A stretch of DNA of 64,000 nt from Punica granatum (GCF_007655135.1 NC_045134.1:20608568-20672567); one strand, 5' to 3'. Positions 45,010-57,290 are shown, counted from the first letter of the stretch. The notes: a model not told the origin generated them from the sequence alone. Numbers and translations are program-made.

Positions 45010-48000
45010 GATAGATACCTCTACCAGGCCCTCACCTGGAACCGGTTCTTTCCATGGCGACGGTCGCTTGCACCTCGGGCACGTTAGAAGACCGATTTAG
45101 GACTATCTTTTGAAAATTTGTATTGCACTTTGAACCATTCGGAGTTAATACGAATGACGGCATTAGTTTTGGAAAACTCACGCATCGCATGCATCGTAGT
45201 CATTTACTGTTTTGTATACTAGCTAACATCTCACCATATAAGTGAGTAAAGACCTTCGCAGAGAGTATCATCGCATGATCAGATGCACATCTCTCTGCAA
45301 GACCCTGTGCAACACTAGCAGCTAAGCGCTCCTCACACATTTCCAAGCATGTTCACATCAACTCATACACGCATGCTCAATGCATCAATGCATGTCTCTT
45401 GGTGTGCTCGCACGACGCCTACCAAGCCAGTTCGCTTCCCTACACTCTTGCATTGAAATCTTGAACAGTTTATGCTCTTTCATTGTTTTCTTTTCCCATT
45501 ACAGGAAATTCTCAACAAGAAGACAGCCTGAATACTGAGCGACCACACTTGATACAACAAACGTCTCTCATCCAGCTTATTGGAATTTCAACACTAAGTC
45601 CCCATCCTTGCTCCACAAAGCAAGACTGCAAGAAAAATCAGAGTCACCGCTTTGCAGTGCCCTGCATTGTTCCTCAGCATTGAGTTTCCTTTCGCATCTT
45701 TTGCACTTTCTTATCAAGCACGCATTTACTGCATTGGGCTTCGGCCCCTCATCGGGCTTCGGCTCCATATCGGGCCTAGGTCCTGCATTACTGCTTTCGG
45801 GCCCCGGCCTAGCATTTACTGCTTTTGGGCTCCAGCCCAGCACTTATTACATCCAGGTTTTGACACCTCGCATCTACTGCTTTTAGGCTCATCTGAAATC
45901 CAAAATCGACTTGGATTCAAATTCACCCAAGCAATACTCCGAGGAGCAAGTCTAATCCTTTCGCTGCAAAGACCGGAAGTGATAGCTCCACAAGCAGAGC
46001 ATGACCCAACTCTCGATCGTAGGAGATACCAGCACGATCAGGCCTCCGATCAAAAAATGGATCTCATCCACCTCTGTTGTGGTCGCCGATTGAATACGGG
46101 GGCAACATGCGCAGTTTTCTTTAAACTCTCTTCTACTTTAAGTTAAATGCATTCCCACAAATGGGCTCTCGATATGAATAAATCCTTCAATTGAGCATTA
46201 GGACAGTTTTTGTGACACCCTATTAGTTCTATTGAACCTATTTGACTCGCTTGTCCTCATGGGACCTGACTCCTCGAGCCTTCCTTAGGACGACTGCGCA
46301 TGCTTACTTGCAACTAGGAAAAATATGCTTATGTGACCTTTAGTCACGGTCTAACCACTCCAGAGTAGTGATGACTAGATTCCCAGAAACAAATGTCACC
46401 TACACGTGGCACCCCATGGGTCGCGCGCGGGACAAAAATGGATTTTCCTATGGGATCACCTCATATTTCTTACCACATATTCCCCGCATAATCGCCTAAT
46501 ACATTGCCTTCTTTGTCATCCTTCACAGGGGCACATTGACCACAGGCGAAGAGCGATGCACGAGTTCACGCTTTCTTGAGAACTTGTCTCAGACCTTTTC
46601 CTTATACTTTGACGAGGGAGGTGTCCGACGATGAGGTACCCCCATATGAAGTCGAAAACAAGGACAATCGAGCGAATCAATCAGCATTGATACAACCGTC
46701 TTCTTCGAACATCCAGTGGCTTCAACAGCGTGCACCCTCCAAGAGACACGCGCTGTAAAGAACAACAAGAGATGATCGGAGACATCACACCAGACGCCTA
46801 CCACGGGCCACTTCAACAAATAAAGACCGAGGCATTCCCGTTCAACCTTCGCGCCGGGACAACCTCGGTTCCCTATTCCACATTGGACAATTTGACATTT
46901 TCTTTTCCTAGACAACAGGGGAAATTCACATGTAATGCTTGTAAGGGCAAATGACACGGAGTACGACTTCCGAGTGCGTGAGAATCAAACTTCCAAGAAA
47001 GCCGGTTCTCACAAAATAAGGCTAGTAACACACAACAAGTCTCCACAAGGCGAAGCACACCAAAGCGGCCCCGGTAATGCAAAATCGTGGAGTTTCAAAA
47101 ATGACATGGGGCACAAAACAAACCCCAACTACAAGAGAAAAACAGAGCGGAAAGAAGCAAAAAATCCGCCAATGAAGAGAGAGAGAGAAAAGACGCAGGA
47201 AAAACCCGCCAATGAACAAAACAAGGCACCGCCGAGATATAAAACTCCGCCACCGCCAATTCGAAGAAGAAATCAACAAACCCCGACAAAAAAGGAGAGC
47301 AGCAGATGCAATTCCTAGATGGAGACAGAACACAACGTATTCGGTGGTTGAATCCTTCGAACCCTTCGCCCTTGCAAGCTCGAGAGACAAAAGAATCGAG
47401 CCCGCTAGGTTGAAAACCCATCGGGGCAACCTAGGCAAAAGCTAGGGCAAGAGAGAGGCACGACTGAAAATCCCGAGGCGGGTAATCGTGGCAAAAGGAG
47501 AGCTAATCCCTTTAGGTTAAGAGGTGCGGCCACGAGGTGGGTGACCGTAGCAAAAGGAGAGCAAAATGAGAGATGGATAAAATTGACTCCCTAGTCTCTC
47601 ACACATCGTGCGGACTAGGGATACTCAACGGAAGTGGCCAGATTATCTACTCCAACATGATCCTCGATCAGCCCTCCAACACAGCTCAACCGTCCAGCGC
47701 GGATTCCTCTTCAAGCACAGTGGGCAAACCGAGCATGCTATCCAAGCACTTTGATACAGCCTACACAACAGAAGAACAGAGGAAAAAATGGTACATCTTG
47801 CTACAGGCGTGAACTCGTGTATCGTTTTAGCCTGGGGCAACGCGTTCCCCCAAGCTTTCTCTTTTCTGTTTGTCTTTGCATAACTTCAGAATGGGTCACA
47901 GCTACCCTTCAACAGGCTACCACAAAGCCGAAATCCTAGACATTCCTTTCTGAGGTCTAGTCATAGTATTCTGGAAATGGTCCGACCGAGTCTGATCAAA

Positions 48001-49009
48001 TCTAGGCAAAAAAATCCCCACGCGGATCACAAGCGCAGCCGCCCTCCGATACCTTGACGAGATGGGTCCTAAGCCGACAGGCGCGTCGAATAATCGATAG
48101 AGCCGCTAGGGCATCATTAAGAATGTCTCGATATGCTCGTACATGACCAACAAGAGCCTTGGAGGCCTCACATTGAGGCCTTCGAAAATGGGATCTCATT
48201 CGCATCGCCAAAGCAAAAACCCTCCACGGGTCGCCTCGGTGACCCGAAACTGAAGAACATGCGTCGCGAACACATCCTTTTACCTGTACTTATGCATTGT
48301 TAGTAACCCCATGACTTACTGATAATGCCAGGATCACAGGTACAGCAAACGCAAGAACTACGACAGACTCTGATCCCCTGTCCAAGAGGGTACGTAGGCG
48401 CTCCCAGAGCTCGAGTCCCGCATCGCAAGACGCCGATCCGACAGGGCAACGAGCAACCGCCTTGCAAGCAAAAGTCCCAGTAGCGAGACCGGGGCATTCC
48501 CAGCAAGCAATCGCTTCAGCGGCGAGACCAGATGCCAGCAAGAGCAACAAACAATCGATCCAGCAGTAGGGTCGGCTCCCAACGGATCAAACACACAACC
48601 GCCCCAGGGGCAAAGCATCGATGAAGCAACTTCATTGCGGCAGCAACGTCAATCGACAGCAGATCAACACCTTTGGGACAGCATCAGCCTTGTACACTCA
48701 GCGCGCACCACTATCCACATGACTAACGAAGAGTTATGCTCTTCTCTACAGCACCGCCTCTCGACGATAATATTCACAAGCTACTGGAGCATCCTCGGTG
48801 AAAACAGCGACCATACCATTCTCGCCAAGGACAAATTGCAATTTCAGTGGTCTCACGAGGCTGACATCCACCGTTAGCTATTGTTCTCTCCTACGTGCAG
48901 ATGCGCATGGAACCCCAAGGGGCATCCCCTCCTTAACGGACTCACGATTACCTCACACGGCCGGTCACAATCTCAAATCGAGTAGAGGGTCCTCTGGGTT
49001 CTCTGTTTG
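45010..49009 (+). other. Non-coding interior of the 15.2 kb element
   Basis: Four kilobases with many small ORFs on both strands and none resembling gag or pol. A purine-rich stretch (47100-47300) produces Lys/Arg-rich ORFs. Two near copies of GGCAAAAGGAGAGC stand at about 47490 and 47550. A small hairpin-rich array lies at 45725-45890. This region is where gag-pol would lie in an autonomous relative. Confidence 0.7.
45725..45890 (+). repeat. Small array of GGGCTTCGGCCC-type hairpin units
   Basis: Imperfect units combine (A)TTTACTGC, a short T run, and GGGCTTCGGCCC, GGGCTTCGGCTCC, GGGCCCCGGCC or GGGCTCCAGCCC. The same architecture, (A)TTTACTGC + T run + GGACTTCG.GTCC, builds the large array 3.2 kb downstream. 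The first form is a 4 bp stem closed by a C(TTCG)G loop. Confidence 0.65.
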
Positions 49010-51985
49010 CTTTTCGGACTTCGCGTCTAGGACTTCGTGTCCATCTTTATCGCTTTCCGGACTTCGCGTCTAGGACTTTGCGTCCATCTTTATTGCTTTT
49101 CGGACTTCGCGTCCATCTTTACTGCTTTCCGGATTTCGCGTCCATCTTTACTGCTTTTCGGACTTCGCGTCCAGGACTTCGTGTCCATCTTTACTGCTTT
49201 TCGGACTTCCCGTCCAGGACTTCGTGTCCATCTTTACTGCTTTTCGGACTTCGCGTCCAGGACTTCGTGTCCATCTTTACTGCTTTCCGGACTTCGCGTC
49301 CATCTTTACCGCTTTTCGGACTTCGCGTCCAGGACTTCGCGTCCATCTTTACTGTTTTCCGGACTTCGCGTCCATCTTTACCGCTTTTCGGACTTCGTGT
49401 CCATCTTTACCGCTTTTCGGACTTCGCGTCCATCTTTACTGTTTTCCGGACTTCGCGTCCATCTTTACCGCTTTTCAGACTTCGTGTCCATCTTTACCGC
49501 TTTTCGGACTTCGCGTCCATCTTTACTGTTTTTCGGACTTCGTGTCCATCTTTACTGCTTTTCGGACTTCGCTTCCAGGACTTCGTGTCCATCTTTACTG
49601 TTTTCCAGACTTCGCGTCCATCTTTACCGCTTTTCGGACTTCGCGTCCAAGACTTCGTGTCCATCTTTACCGCTTTTCGGACTTCGCGTCCAGGACTTCG
49701 TGTCCATCTTTACCGCTTTTCGGACTTCGCGTCCAGGACTTCGTGTCCATCTTTACTGCTTTCCGGACTTCGCGTCCATCTTACTGCTTTTCTGACTTCG
49801 CGACCAGGACTTCGCGTCCATCTTTACTGCTTTCCGGACTTCGCGTCCATCTTTACTGTTTTTCGGACTTCGCGTCCAGGACTTCGTGTCCATCTTTACT
49901 GCTTTTCGGACTTCGCGTCCAGGACTTCGTGTCCATCTTTACTGCTTTTCGGACTTCGCGTCCAGGACTTCGTGTCCATCTTTACTGCTTTCCGGACTTC
50001 GCGTCCATCTTTACTGTTTTTCGGACTTCGCGTCCAGGACTTCGTGTCCATCTTTACTGCTTTTCGGACTTCGCGTCCAGGACTTCGTGTCCATCTTTAC
50101 TGCTTTTCGGACTTCGCGTCCAGGACTTCATGGCCATCTTTACTGCTTTCCGGACTTCGCGTCCATCTTTACCGCTTTTCGGACTTCGCGTCCAGGACTT
50201 CGTGTCCATCTTTACCGCTTTTCGGACTTCGCGTCCAGGACTTCGTGTCCATCTTTACGGCTTTTCGGACTTCGCGTCCAGGACTTCGTGTCCATCTTTA
50301 CCGCTTTTCGGACTTCGCGTCCAGGACTTCGTGTCCATCTTTACCGCTTTTCGGACTTCGCGTCCAGGACTTCGTGTCCATCTTTACCGCTTTTCGGACT
50401 TCGCGTCCAGGACTTCGTGTCCATCTTTACTGTTTTCCGGACTTCGCGTCCATCTTTACCGCTTTTCGGACTTCGCGTCCATCTTTACCGCTTTTCGGAC
50501 TTTGCGTCCATCTTTACTGCTTTTCGGACTTCGCGTCCAGGACTTCGTGTCCATCTTTACTGCTTTTCGGACTTCGCGTCAAGGACTTCGTGTCCATCTT
50601 TACTGTTTTCCAGACTTCGCGTCCATCTTTACCGCTTTTCGGACTTCACGTCCAGGACTTCGTGTCCATCTTTACCGCTTTTCGGACTTCGCGTCCAGGA
50701 CTTCGTGTCCATCTTTACCGCTTTTCGGACTTCGCGTCCAGGACTTCGTGTCCATCTTTACTGCTTTCCGGACTTCGCGTCCATCTTTACTGCTTTTCGG
50801 ACTTCGCGTCCATCTTTACTGCTTTCCGGACTTCGCATCCATCTTTACTGTTTTTCGGACTTCGCGTCCAGGACTTCGTGTCCATCTTTACTGCTTTTCG
50901 GACTTCGCGTCCAGGACTTCGTGTCCATCTTTACTGCTTTTCGGACTTCGCGTCCAAGACTTCGTGTCCATCTTTACTGCTTTCCGGACTTCGCGTCCAT
51001 CTTTACTGCTTTTCGGACTTCGCATCCAGGACTTCGTGTCCATCTTTACAGCTTTTCGGACTTCGCGTCCAGGACTTCGTGTCCCTCTTTACAGCTTTTC
51101 GGACTTCGCGTCCAGGACTTCGTGTCCATCTTTACCGCTTTTCGGACTTCGTGTCCATCTTTACCGCTTTTCGGACTTCGCGTCCAGGACTTCGTGTCCA
51201 TCTTTACCGCTTTTCGGACTTCGCGTCCAGGACTTCGTGTCCATCTTTACCGCTTTTCGGACTTCGCGTCTAGGACTTCGTGTCCATCTTTTACTGCTTT
51301 TAGGACTTCGCGTCCAGGACTTCGTGTCCATTTTTACCGCTTTTCGGACTTCGCGTCCGCATCTTTACTGCATTTTGGACCTCGTGTCCGCATTCACTGC
51401 ATTTTGGACTTCGCGTCCGCATCTATTGCATTTTGGACTTAGTGTCCACATTCATTGCATTCCGGACTTCGTGTCCGCATTCACTGCATTTTGGGCTTCG
51501 CGTCCGCATCTATTGCATTTTGGACTTTGTGTCCACATTCATTGCATTTCGGACTTCGTGTCCGTGTATACTGCATTACGGACTTCGTGTTCTCATTTAC
51601 TGCTTTCCTGACTTCGTGTCCGCATTCACTGCATTTTGGACTTCGTGTCCGCATCTATTGCATTTTGGACTTCGTGTCCACATTCATTGCATTCCGGACT
51701 TCGTGTCCGCATTCACTGCATTTTGGACTTCGCGTCGCATCTATTGTATTTTGGACTTCGTGTCCACATCCATTGCATTCCGGACTTCGTGTCCGAGTCT
51801 ACTGCATTCTGGATTTCGTGTCCTCATTTACTGCATTCCGGACTTCGTGTCCTCATTTACTGCATTCCGGACTTCGTGTCCTCACTTACTGCTTTCCGGA
51901 CTTCGTGTCCTCACTTACTGCTTTCCGGACTTCGTGTCCGCATTCATTGCATTTTGGACTTCGTGTCCTCACTTAATGTCTTTCA
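49010..51985 (+). repeat. 3 kb tandem array of GGACTTCG(C/T)GTCC hairpin units in the 3' untranslated region
   Basis: Two unit types alternate. A 29 bp unit is GGACTTCGCGTCCA plus TCTTTACTGCTTTTC; a 43 bp unit has two hairpins in a row (GGACTTCGCGTCCA then GGACTTCGTGTCCA) before the same spacer. In doublets the first hairpin is nearly always CGCG and the second CGTG. From about 51350 the units change to a 29 bp type with spacers such as GCATTCACTGCATTTT or ACATTCATTGCATTCC, and some CTCATTTACTGC. All three forward frames are open for hundreds of codons because neither unit contains a stop; this is a property of the repeat and not evidence of a gene. Tandem repeats just before the 3' LTR are known for Tat/Ogre elements. 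Confidence 0.95.
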
Positions 51986-52141
51986 AGTATGCGCCCACAT
52001 TTACTAATTTATACTTTTTACTATTTTTGCAACAGGCCCACATATTAGCAAAAACGAGGAGAATTGCCAAACGGTCGCCAGGACCAAACAAACGATTTGC
52101 TTCTTATAGTCTTTGGCTGCATCATCTATCCGAGCACGCAA

Positions 52142-52157
52142 CCAAAAAGGGGCAAGC
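52142..52157 (+). other. Polypurine tract
   Basis: CCAAAAAGGGGCAAGC directly precedes the 3' LTR start TGTCAGCACC. It is purine-rich, as needed for plus-strand priming in reverse transcription. Confidence 0.75.
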
Positions 52158-55100
52158 TGTCAGCACCTAATTTCGGTCCATCGGCTCCGAGTGGGGCAAA
52201 ATTGTCATTTCCCAATTTATCACCTTTTCTTAAAAAAGATAAATTAAATTAATTTTAATTAAATTAAATTATATATGTATAAAAAAAAAGGGAAAAGATT
52301 CGGGCAGGGCCGGGCAGCGTTGACCGGCTGCCAGGGACCGCCGGCATTTAAAAAAAAAAAAAATCGGGCAGGCCGGTCAGGGCCGGGCAGCGCTCACTGG
52401 CTGCCCGCGATTCCCGCCGGCCCAGAACTGCCCCCAAATCGCGATTTTCCGCGATTTCCTCCAAATTGGCTGAAATCTCAACGGAAACGGGGAAGAAATT
52501 GCAATTAAATAAACAAAAATGGAATTCGGATAGGGAGGAACACGACCCAGCAAACAAAATCAGAAAATTGGCTCTCGATTTGGCGAATTTTGAAATCGGA
52601 GTTTCGGAGCTTTCGCCGGAAAACCGCAACCTTTTCCCCCCGATTCCGACCGATTAAGCGCCGGTGAGGTCCCAATCGACCACGGCGAAGCACCGGCGGC
52701 GCCCAGAGCTATCCCCCACGTCCATTCCGGCCGTTGTCGAGGTGTCCAGGGGGCGAGAACCGCCAGCCCCAGCCCCGTCGCCGCCGCTTTCCTCCCGATC
52801 CCGGCCGCCCTTCGGCTAACGGGCCTCGGCCCATTTCTCTTCCTTTGCAGGCTCGGCCCATTCAGGACCAAGGTTCCCCAGTCCGGCCCAGCGCTCTTCC
52901 GGGCGGTTTTCCTTCGGGCGGTCCGGTCCGATCCAATCCGGTCCGATTCATCCGGCGATTTTTTTTATTTTTACAGAGAAGCCCTTCAACTTTCCGAACT
53001 AGGTAAATTCTCAACTTAGTGGCATGATTATGGCTCATTTCCTGAATATTATTGCTTGCTTAATTGGATATAATGTGAATTGAGTGTTCTTGGGTCGCGT
53101 GGGTGATCGGATTTGTCCCGAACTCGATTTTACAAACTTTCCATTTTGTTACATTTCTGTCCAGAGGACTCATTTTATTTTTTTCAGATCTGCCCCGAAC
53201 CCTAAAATTTATTTTCAACCAAGTCCCTGTCATTTTATTATTTTTCAATCAGTCCTTGGATTTTTCAGAATTTCTCAAGCGTCCCAAAAGACTTTCCAAG
53301 TTGTTTCAGTTTAGTCCCTGGGCCATTTTTCACCCTTTTCAGGTCTGCCCGAATTTCAAAATTTCTTTTCAATCCAGTCCCAGTCATTTTACTATTTCCC
53401 AATCAGTCCTGGAATTCCCAGAATTTTTCAAACATCCCAAAAAAACTTTCCAAGTTGTTTCAGTTTAGTCCTGGGGCCATTTGTTTTATTTTCAGATCAG
53501 TCCCAATTTTCAAATTCATTTCAAATAAGCCCTAGGACACTTTCAGTAATTTTTTTACACAGTCCCCATTTTTAGAATTTTCAAATCAGTCCCCAATTTT
53601 TAGAATTTTCAAATCAGTCCCTACTCTTTTAAAATCGTTCAATTCAGTCCCCTGGACATTTTCTAAAATATCCTGCCCTTTTCTACTTCGATCACCCTCC
53701 GACAATGCATGTGCCCCATTTAAATATTTCAATTTTGTAATTACGTGAGCATGTCGAAAATTAGAGTTTATCGGGTAGTCAACTAATGGCCATCTCGACG
53801 GCTCGAAATCCGTAGACTAAAGCATTCGGCAAGTTTCTAATTAACCAAAAATTCTACATACGGAATAATCGGGACGTTAAATTTGGCTAAATTAAATCAC
53901 TTGATTTCTTTAAATGGATTGCACGAATTGATTAATAATTTGTAATCGCGTCGACAGTCCAAGAACTGTTAGTCATACCCTTTTCAAAATTCACAATTTC
54001 AAAAGCACCGAGATACGTACAGCGTAATCTTGATTTTCATGCACATACATATTTACCGATTCAAGGGTATGATTACCGATTCTTGTCCTGCCGTAATCCT
54101 AGCGGAGGTTTGTGTTTAGAACGGGTTAAAACATGACAAAAAAAACATATTAATCTCAAACTCGGCTTAAATCAAACATGAGCAATAGGCAATTAAAGGG
54201 TTAGGTTTTTGGGTTTTAGGTTAAAATACTTTTAATCTGTAAAAAAACCATATTGTCGCGATACAGAATAATCTAAAAACAACCCATACATTCGAGACTT
54301 GACTATGGACATCACGTCTGTCGGGTCCGTTTAAATAATGCTGAATGCTACATATCCTATCCATCACCACTTTTGTTTGTTTTAAGGTAGGAATTGTATG
54401 CCAATATACCCGGTTAATAATCAGTTAATTCACGTAAATTCGGCGATAACAAAACCCCATTGATTGTTTAGTTGAGCTTACTTGTTACATCTTTTGCACT
54501 TGATTGTTATGCGAATCGAGCCCGATCCTTTAGGACTCGATTCACACTGGGTCCAACGCCCATAACCGTCGATCACGGGATCCAATACCCCCATACACCA
54601 AGTGCGCATTTAATTTAATTTTCGGTCTTTTCTAAACTATACGGTGAGCATGAGTGAAATCATGGCCAAATGCGAACCAACCGGGATTTAGTCATTATAG
54701 CTTGTCTTTATTTATTTGAGAGAACAATGTAAGGTTTTATATTATATATATATTCATGTAAAATCCCGGTCGGAGAGTAGATGGTTAGAGTGTTTCTTCG
54801 AATTTACGGTGTCAAAACGCGTAAGATGAGCGAAACTTAATCATGCGGTAAATAAATAAAATGGCAAGCCTAGCAAGTTAGAGTACCGAAAGGGCGTGTG
54901 GGATATAGGCCCACACGTAATAGAACCCCCGAATTCGGAATTTTCGGTTCCGTACAGACCATTGCCTTAACATACTAGGTGTATCCCATACCCCTAGACC
55001 CGGGTAACTTGCCGGCTCTCGACCTTCGGGTCATAAAATGGCAAGTGGCGACTCCTTCTCACGTGCGTCCGTCGCGCGTCCCCGGGAAGATGGACACTCC

Positions 55101-55162
55101 CAAGCCACGTTGCATAGGCGCGCGCATGCGTGCCCCGACGAGACGAAATTTGGGTTCGCACA
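52158..55162 (+). repeat. 3' LTR (3005 bp)
   Basis: Nearly identical to 39943-42968 along its length, with scattered substitutions and small indels (for example an extra segment around 53070-53090 and a shorter poly-A near 54135). It ends GGGTTCGCACA at the CCATT target copy. Near-identity implies a recent insertion compared with the decayed copia host. Confidence 0.92.
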
Positions 55163-55167
55163 CCATT

Positions 55168-55443
55168 GACAAAGCCAAACAAATCATGGGACTTTAGGAA
55201 TGTGGAGAATAGGGTTTTCCAGACAAGATAATTTGAATTATTGAGTTGAACGTGGACAAGATTCGTGATATTTGGTGCTGTAATGGAGCCAAAAAATAGT
55301 GAAGATGAGGATGGAAGAACAGAGGCGGAAGCTAGTGTGGGAACAGTAAAATTATCAGTGTTTTTGAAATTGAGGTTAGGAAAGGGATGAAAGGCGGAAG
55401 GGGTGGTATCAGTATTGCTTGAATTTTCTTGGTGATGGGACAT
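55168..55443 (-). pseudogene. Ty1/copia gag N-terminus
   Basis: The minus-strand frame from the ATG at 55443 begins MSHHQENSSNTDTTPSAFHP and reaches VHVQLNNSNYLVWKTLFSTF and LKSHDLFGFVNG, the standard start of Ale/Retrofit-type copia gag (UBN2-like domain). It ends exactly at the LTR of the 15.2 kb element, and the next residues (NQSCP) are found across it at 39937. This piece shows the copia element originally ran from here to about 34325. Confidence 0.88.
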
Positions 55444-55573
55444 GAATGATTAAAGGGAGAAGATGGGAGAGATAATAGGGATTTGACGGGAAAAGGACGA
55501 CAGCTTGGGTAAAAGAGAGAACCCTAATTGGACAGGAAAAAGACGACAGCTTGGGGAAGAAAGGAGAACCCTA

Positions 55574-55586
55574 ACCTCCGATAGCA
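55574..55586 (-). other. Degenerate copia primer-binding site
   Basis: On the minus strand TGCTATCGGAGGT follows TTCACA. It matches the usual copia site TGGTATCAGAGC (initiator tRNA-Met) at most positions, so it marks the junction of the 5' LTR and leader. Confidence 0.5.
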
Positions 55587-56470
55587 TGTGAATAAAATTG
55601 ATCGTGACCCAATTGGATCCGTACAGATCATATATATGATTAAGGAAGATACAACAATTGTGTCATGACCAGTATTATTCACAGAGTCTTTGGTGAGCTG
55701 ATGGGAATATGATGATGATCAGAAAGTAATGAGAGGGAAGGGAAGGCTCTCTGCTTCCTGTCTCTCAGCTCGAGCAAGAGAACAAGAGGGAAGTTGAGAG
55801 GGAGGGAGAATAAGAATGAGGTGGCCGGTGATAATGCTGGTCAAAGAGTCGAGAGGAAGAGAGTAAGAAAGCTGAGTTGAAGATGGAGAGAATCAGAAGA
55901 TGGTGTTTGAAGATGGGGATGAGGCTGCTATCAGTATGAGCAAAGGAGGCGTGAGGAAGAGGTGATCAGGAGAGTGTCCTGGAAAGAAGTCGAGAGATGA
56001 AGAACAAGAAGGAAGAAAATCAGTTCATGGTTGTTCTCCCTGTGTGTGTGAGGGAGAGCTGAGGGTGAGAGGTGAGAGTGAACTGATGGGGTGTGAGGTG
56101 AGTGACGTTGGGGGAGGGTGATGATCAGAGTAATGAACCAGGGAGGAAGCTAGGGGAATCAGTGAGCTGGGGAGTTCGGGAGAGTGAACTGAGTTAGACA
56201 GAGAGTGTACGAGATTGGGTGAGAGCTGAGGGACTGAGATGAGAGTGAGAGGTTGAGAGAGTGAGCTAAGGGGAAGGGAAGTCGATCAACTGAACTGAGA
56301 GTGGAAAGAGTGAGCTGGAGGGAACGTTTAATGAGTTGGAGGAGACATCGAGAGGGAATGAGCTGAGAGTTTCCCGGGAGTGAGCTCAGGGGGTTCCTGG
56401 GAGGAATGAGCTGAGGGATCTTCGGGAGGAATCAGCTGAGGGGTTCTAACTGAGCTCAGGGGCTCTCGTT
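55587..56470 (-). mobile_element. Presumed copia 5' LTR, strongly purine-biased
   Basis: By position next to the degenerate primer site, the stretch starting TGTGAATAAAATTG should be the minus-strand 5' LTR. The other LTR is missing, so its far end cannot be fixed; I stop at the poly-T run at 56470. From about 55737 the + strand is heavily G/A-rich. The last part (56335-56465) is an imperfect tandem repeat of about 30 bp built on GGAATGAGCTGAGGG. Confidence 0.4.
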
Positions 56471-56484
56471 TTTTTTTTTTTTTT

Positions 56485-57290
56485 TTTTCTGTCCTGCACC
56501 TCTTCTGTTCTTCTTCTGTTAGCTTTTCTGCTTCCTTTTCTTCCTCCGGTCGTCTGTTCTGCAGATGAAGCTGGCGATTTCTGGGTGGCTCGAGGAAGCT
56601 TCCGAATCAGCCGCAGTCTGCCCCCGGAAGCTCAGAGGATCCCGGTGGCTGGTATTCTGCAGGGAATGGACTGATTGCGTGAGGATCCGAAGATCGCAGA
56701 AGGATGTGGTCGGCGCCGCAAACCAACTATCATCGGATCAGAGCAGGCTCGGGTATTTGGCTGGGAGGAAACAGAGCAGAAAGAACAAATGAAAAAAAAC
56801 AAAAAAAAAAGAGAAGAACTTGGTCAACACACGTATTATGGGAGGGGTTCGGCCAAGTTGACAACTTGAGCCGACCCCTCTGCCATTTCTCTTCTGCCCT
56901 TTTTTTTTAATATGTATATATTTATATACATATTTATTTATTTACTCACACGCGCATGTTCAGAAAAATTCGATTTCTCAAAATCTGTTGTCGTTTCGGA
57001 AAGAAAACTTCGAAATTGAGAAATTCAAAAATAATTGGCCTCGTGAGAATTCTAATTTGCATTGGCAGAGATCAAATCTCGACGAAAATCGATATCGAAT
57101 CTCTGACACACGTCGATTGTAATTACTTGACTATTTCTGAAATTCAATTTTTCGAATAGGACATCCGGAAAATAATCTAAGACCACCATTATGTTCAAGA
57201 AAATTCGAAAATCGATGTGATGCAGAGAAATATTTTTTGTTCCCAAGTATCGTCTCGAATTTGAAAATCGCAATTAAAGACGTTAGCCTG
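56485..57290 (+). repeat. Dispersed repeat R1, copy D
   Basis: It matches 1216-1985 of copy A, beginning after a long poly-T with CTGTCCTGCACCTCTTCTG and continuing through the GATGAAGCTGGC block and the TTTCGGAAAGAAAACTT block. Unlike copy C, it is not cut at the germin promoter. Confidence 0.75.

Larger units (their letters stand above)
39943..55162 (+). mobile_element. Complete 15.2 kb non-autonomous LTR retrotransposon encoding a DUF7745-like protein
   Basis: The element has two 3.0 kb LTRs, a primer-binding site, one long ORF, a long non-coding region, a 3 kb tandem array and a polypurine tract, all on the + strand. It sits in the copia gag gene, flanked by CCATC (39938-39942) and CCATT (55163-55167). 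Taking it out rejoins the gag frame as LFGFVNG-NQSCP. I see no gag, protease, reverse transcriptase, RNase H or integrase in any frame, so it must have relied on another element for movement. The extra 5' ORF, long LTRs and repeat array before the 3' LTR are features known for Tat/Ogre-lineage gypsy elements; placing it there is inference. Confidence 0.88.

Noticed and set aside
47022..47438. 138-codon hydrophobic minus-strand ORF
   Set aside because: It is the complement of a purine-rich tract in the element interior and resembles no family.
45010..49009. Search by eye for gag, reverse transcriptase or integrase motifs
   Set aside because: None of the usual landmarks (CCHC knuckle, YxDD, DSG protease, HHCC, DDE) was found in the open frames on either strand; a profile search could still detect very decayed pieces.
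49010..51985. Possible CRISPR-like array (short repeats with spacers)
   Set aside because: The spacers are themselves near-identical and the sequence lies inside a plant retrotransposon; there is no Cas gene.
49037..52170. Very long overlapping ORFs (up to 795 codons) in all three forward frames
   Set aside because: They arise because the 29 and 43 bp tandem units contain no stop codon in any forward frame. Frames interchange with each unit and the same peptide phrases appear in all three, so there is no sign of coding selection.
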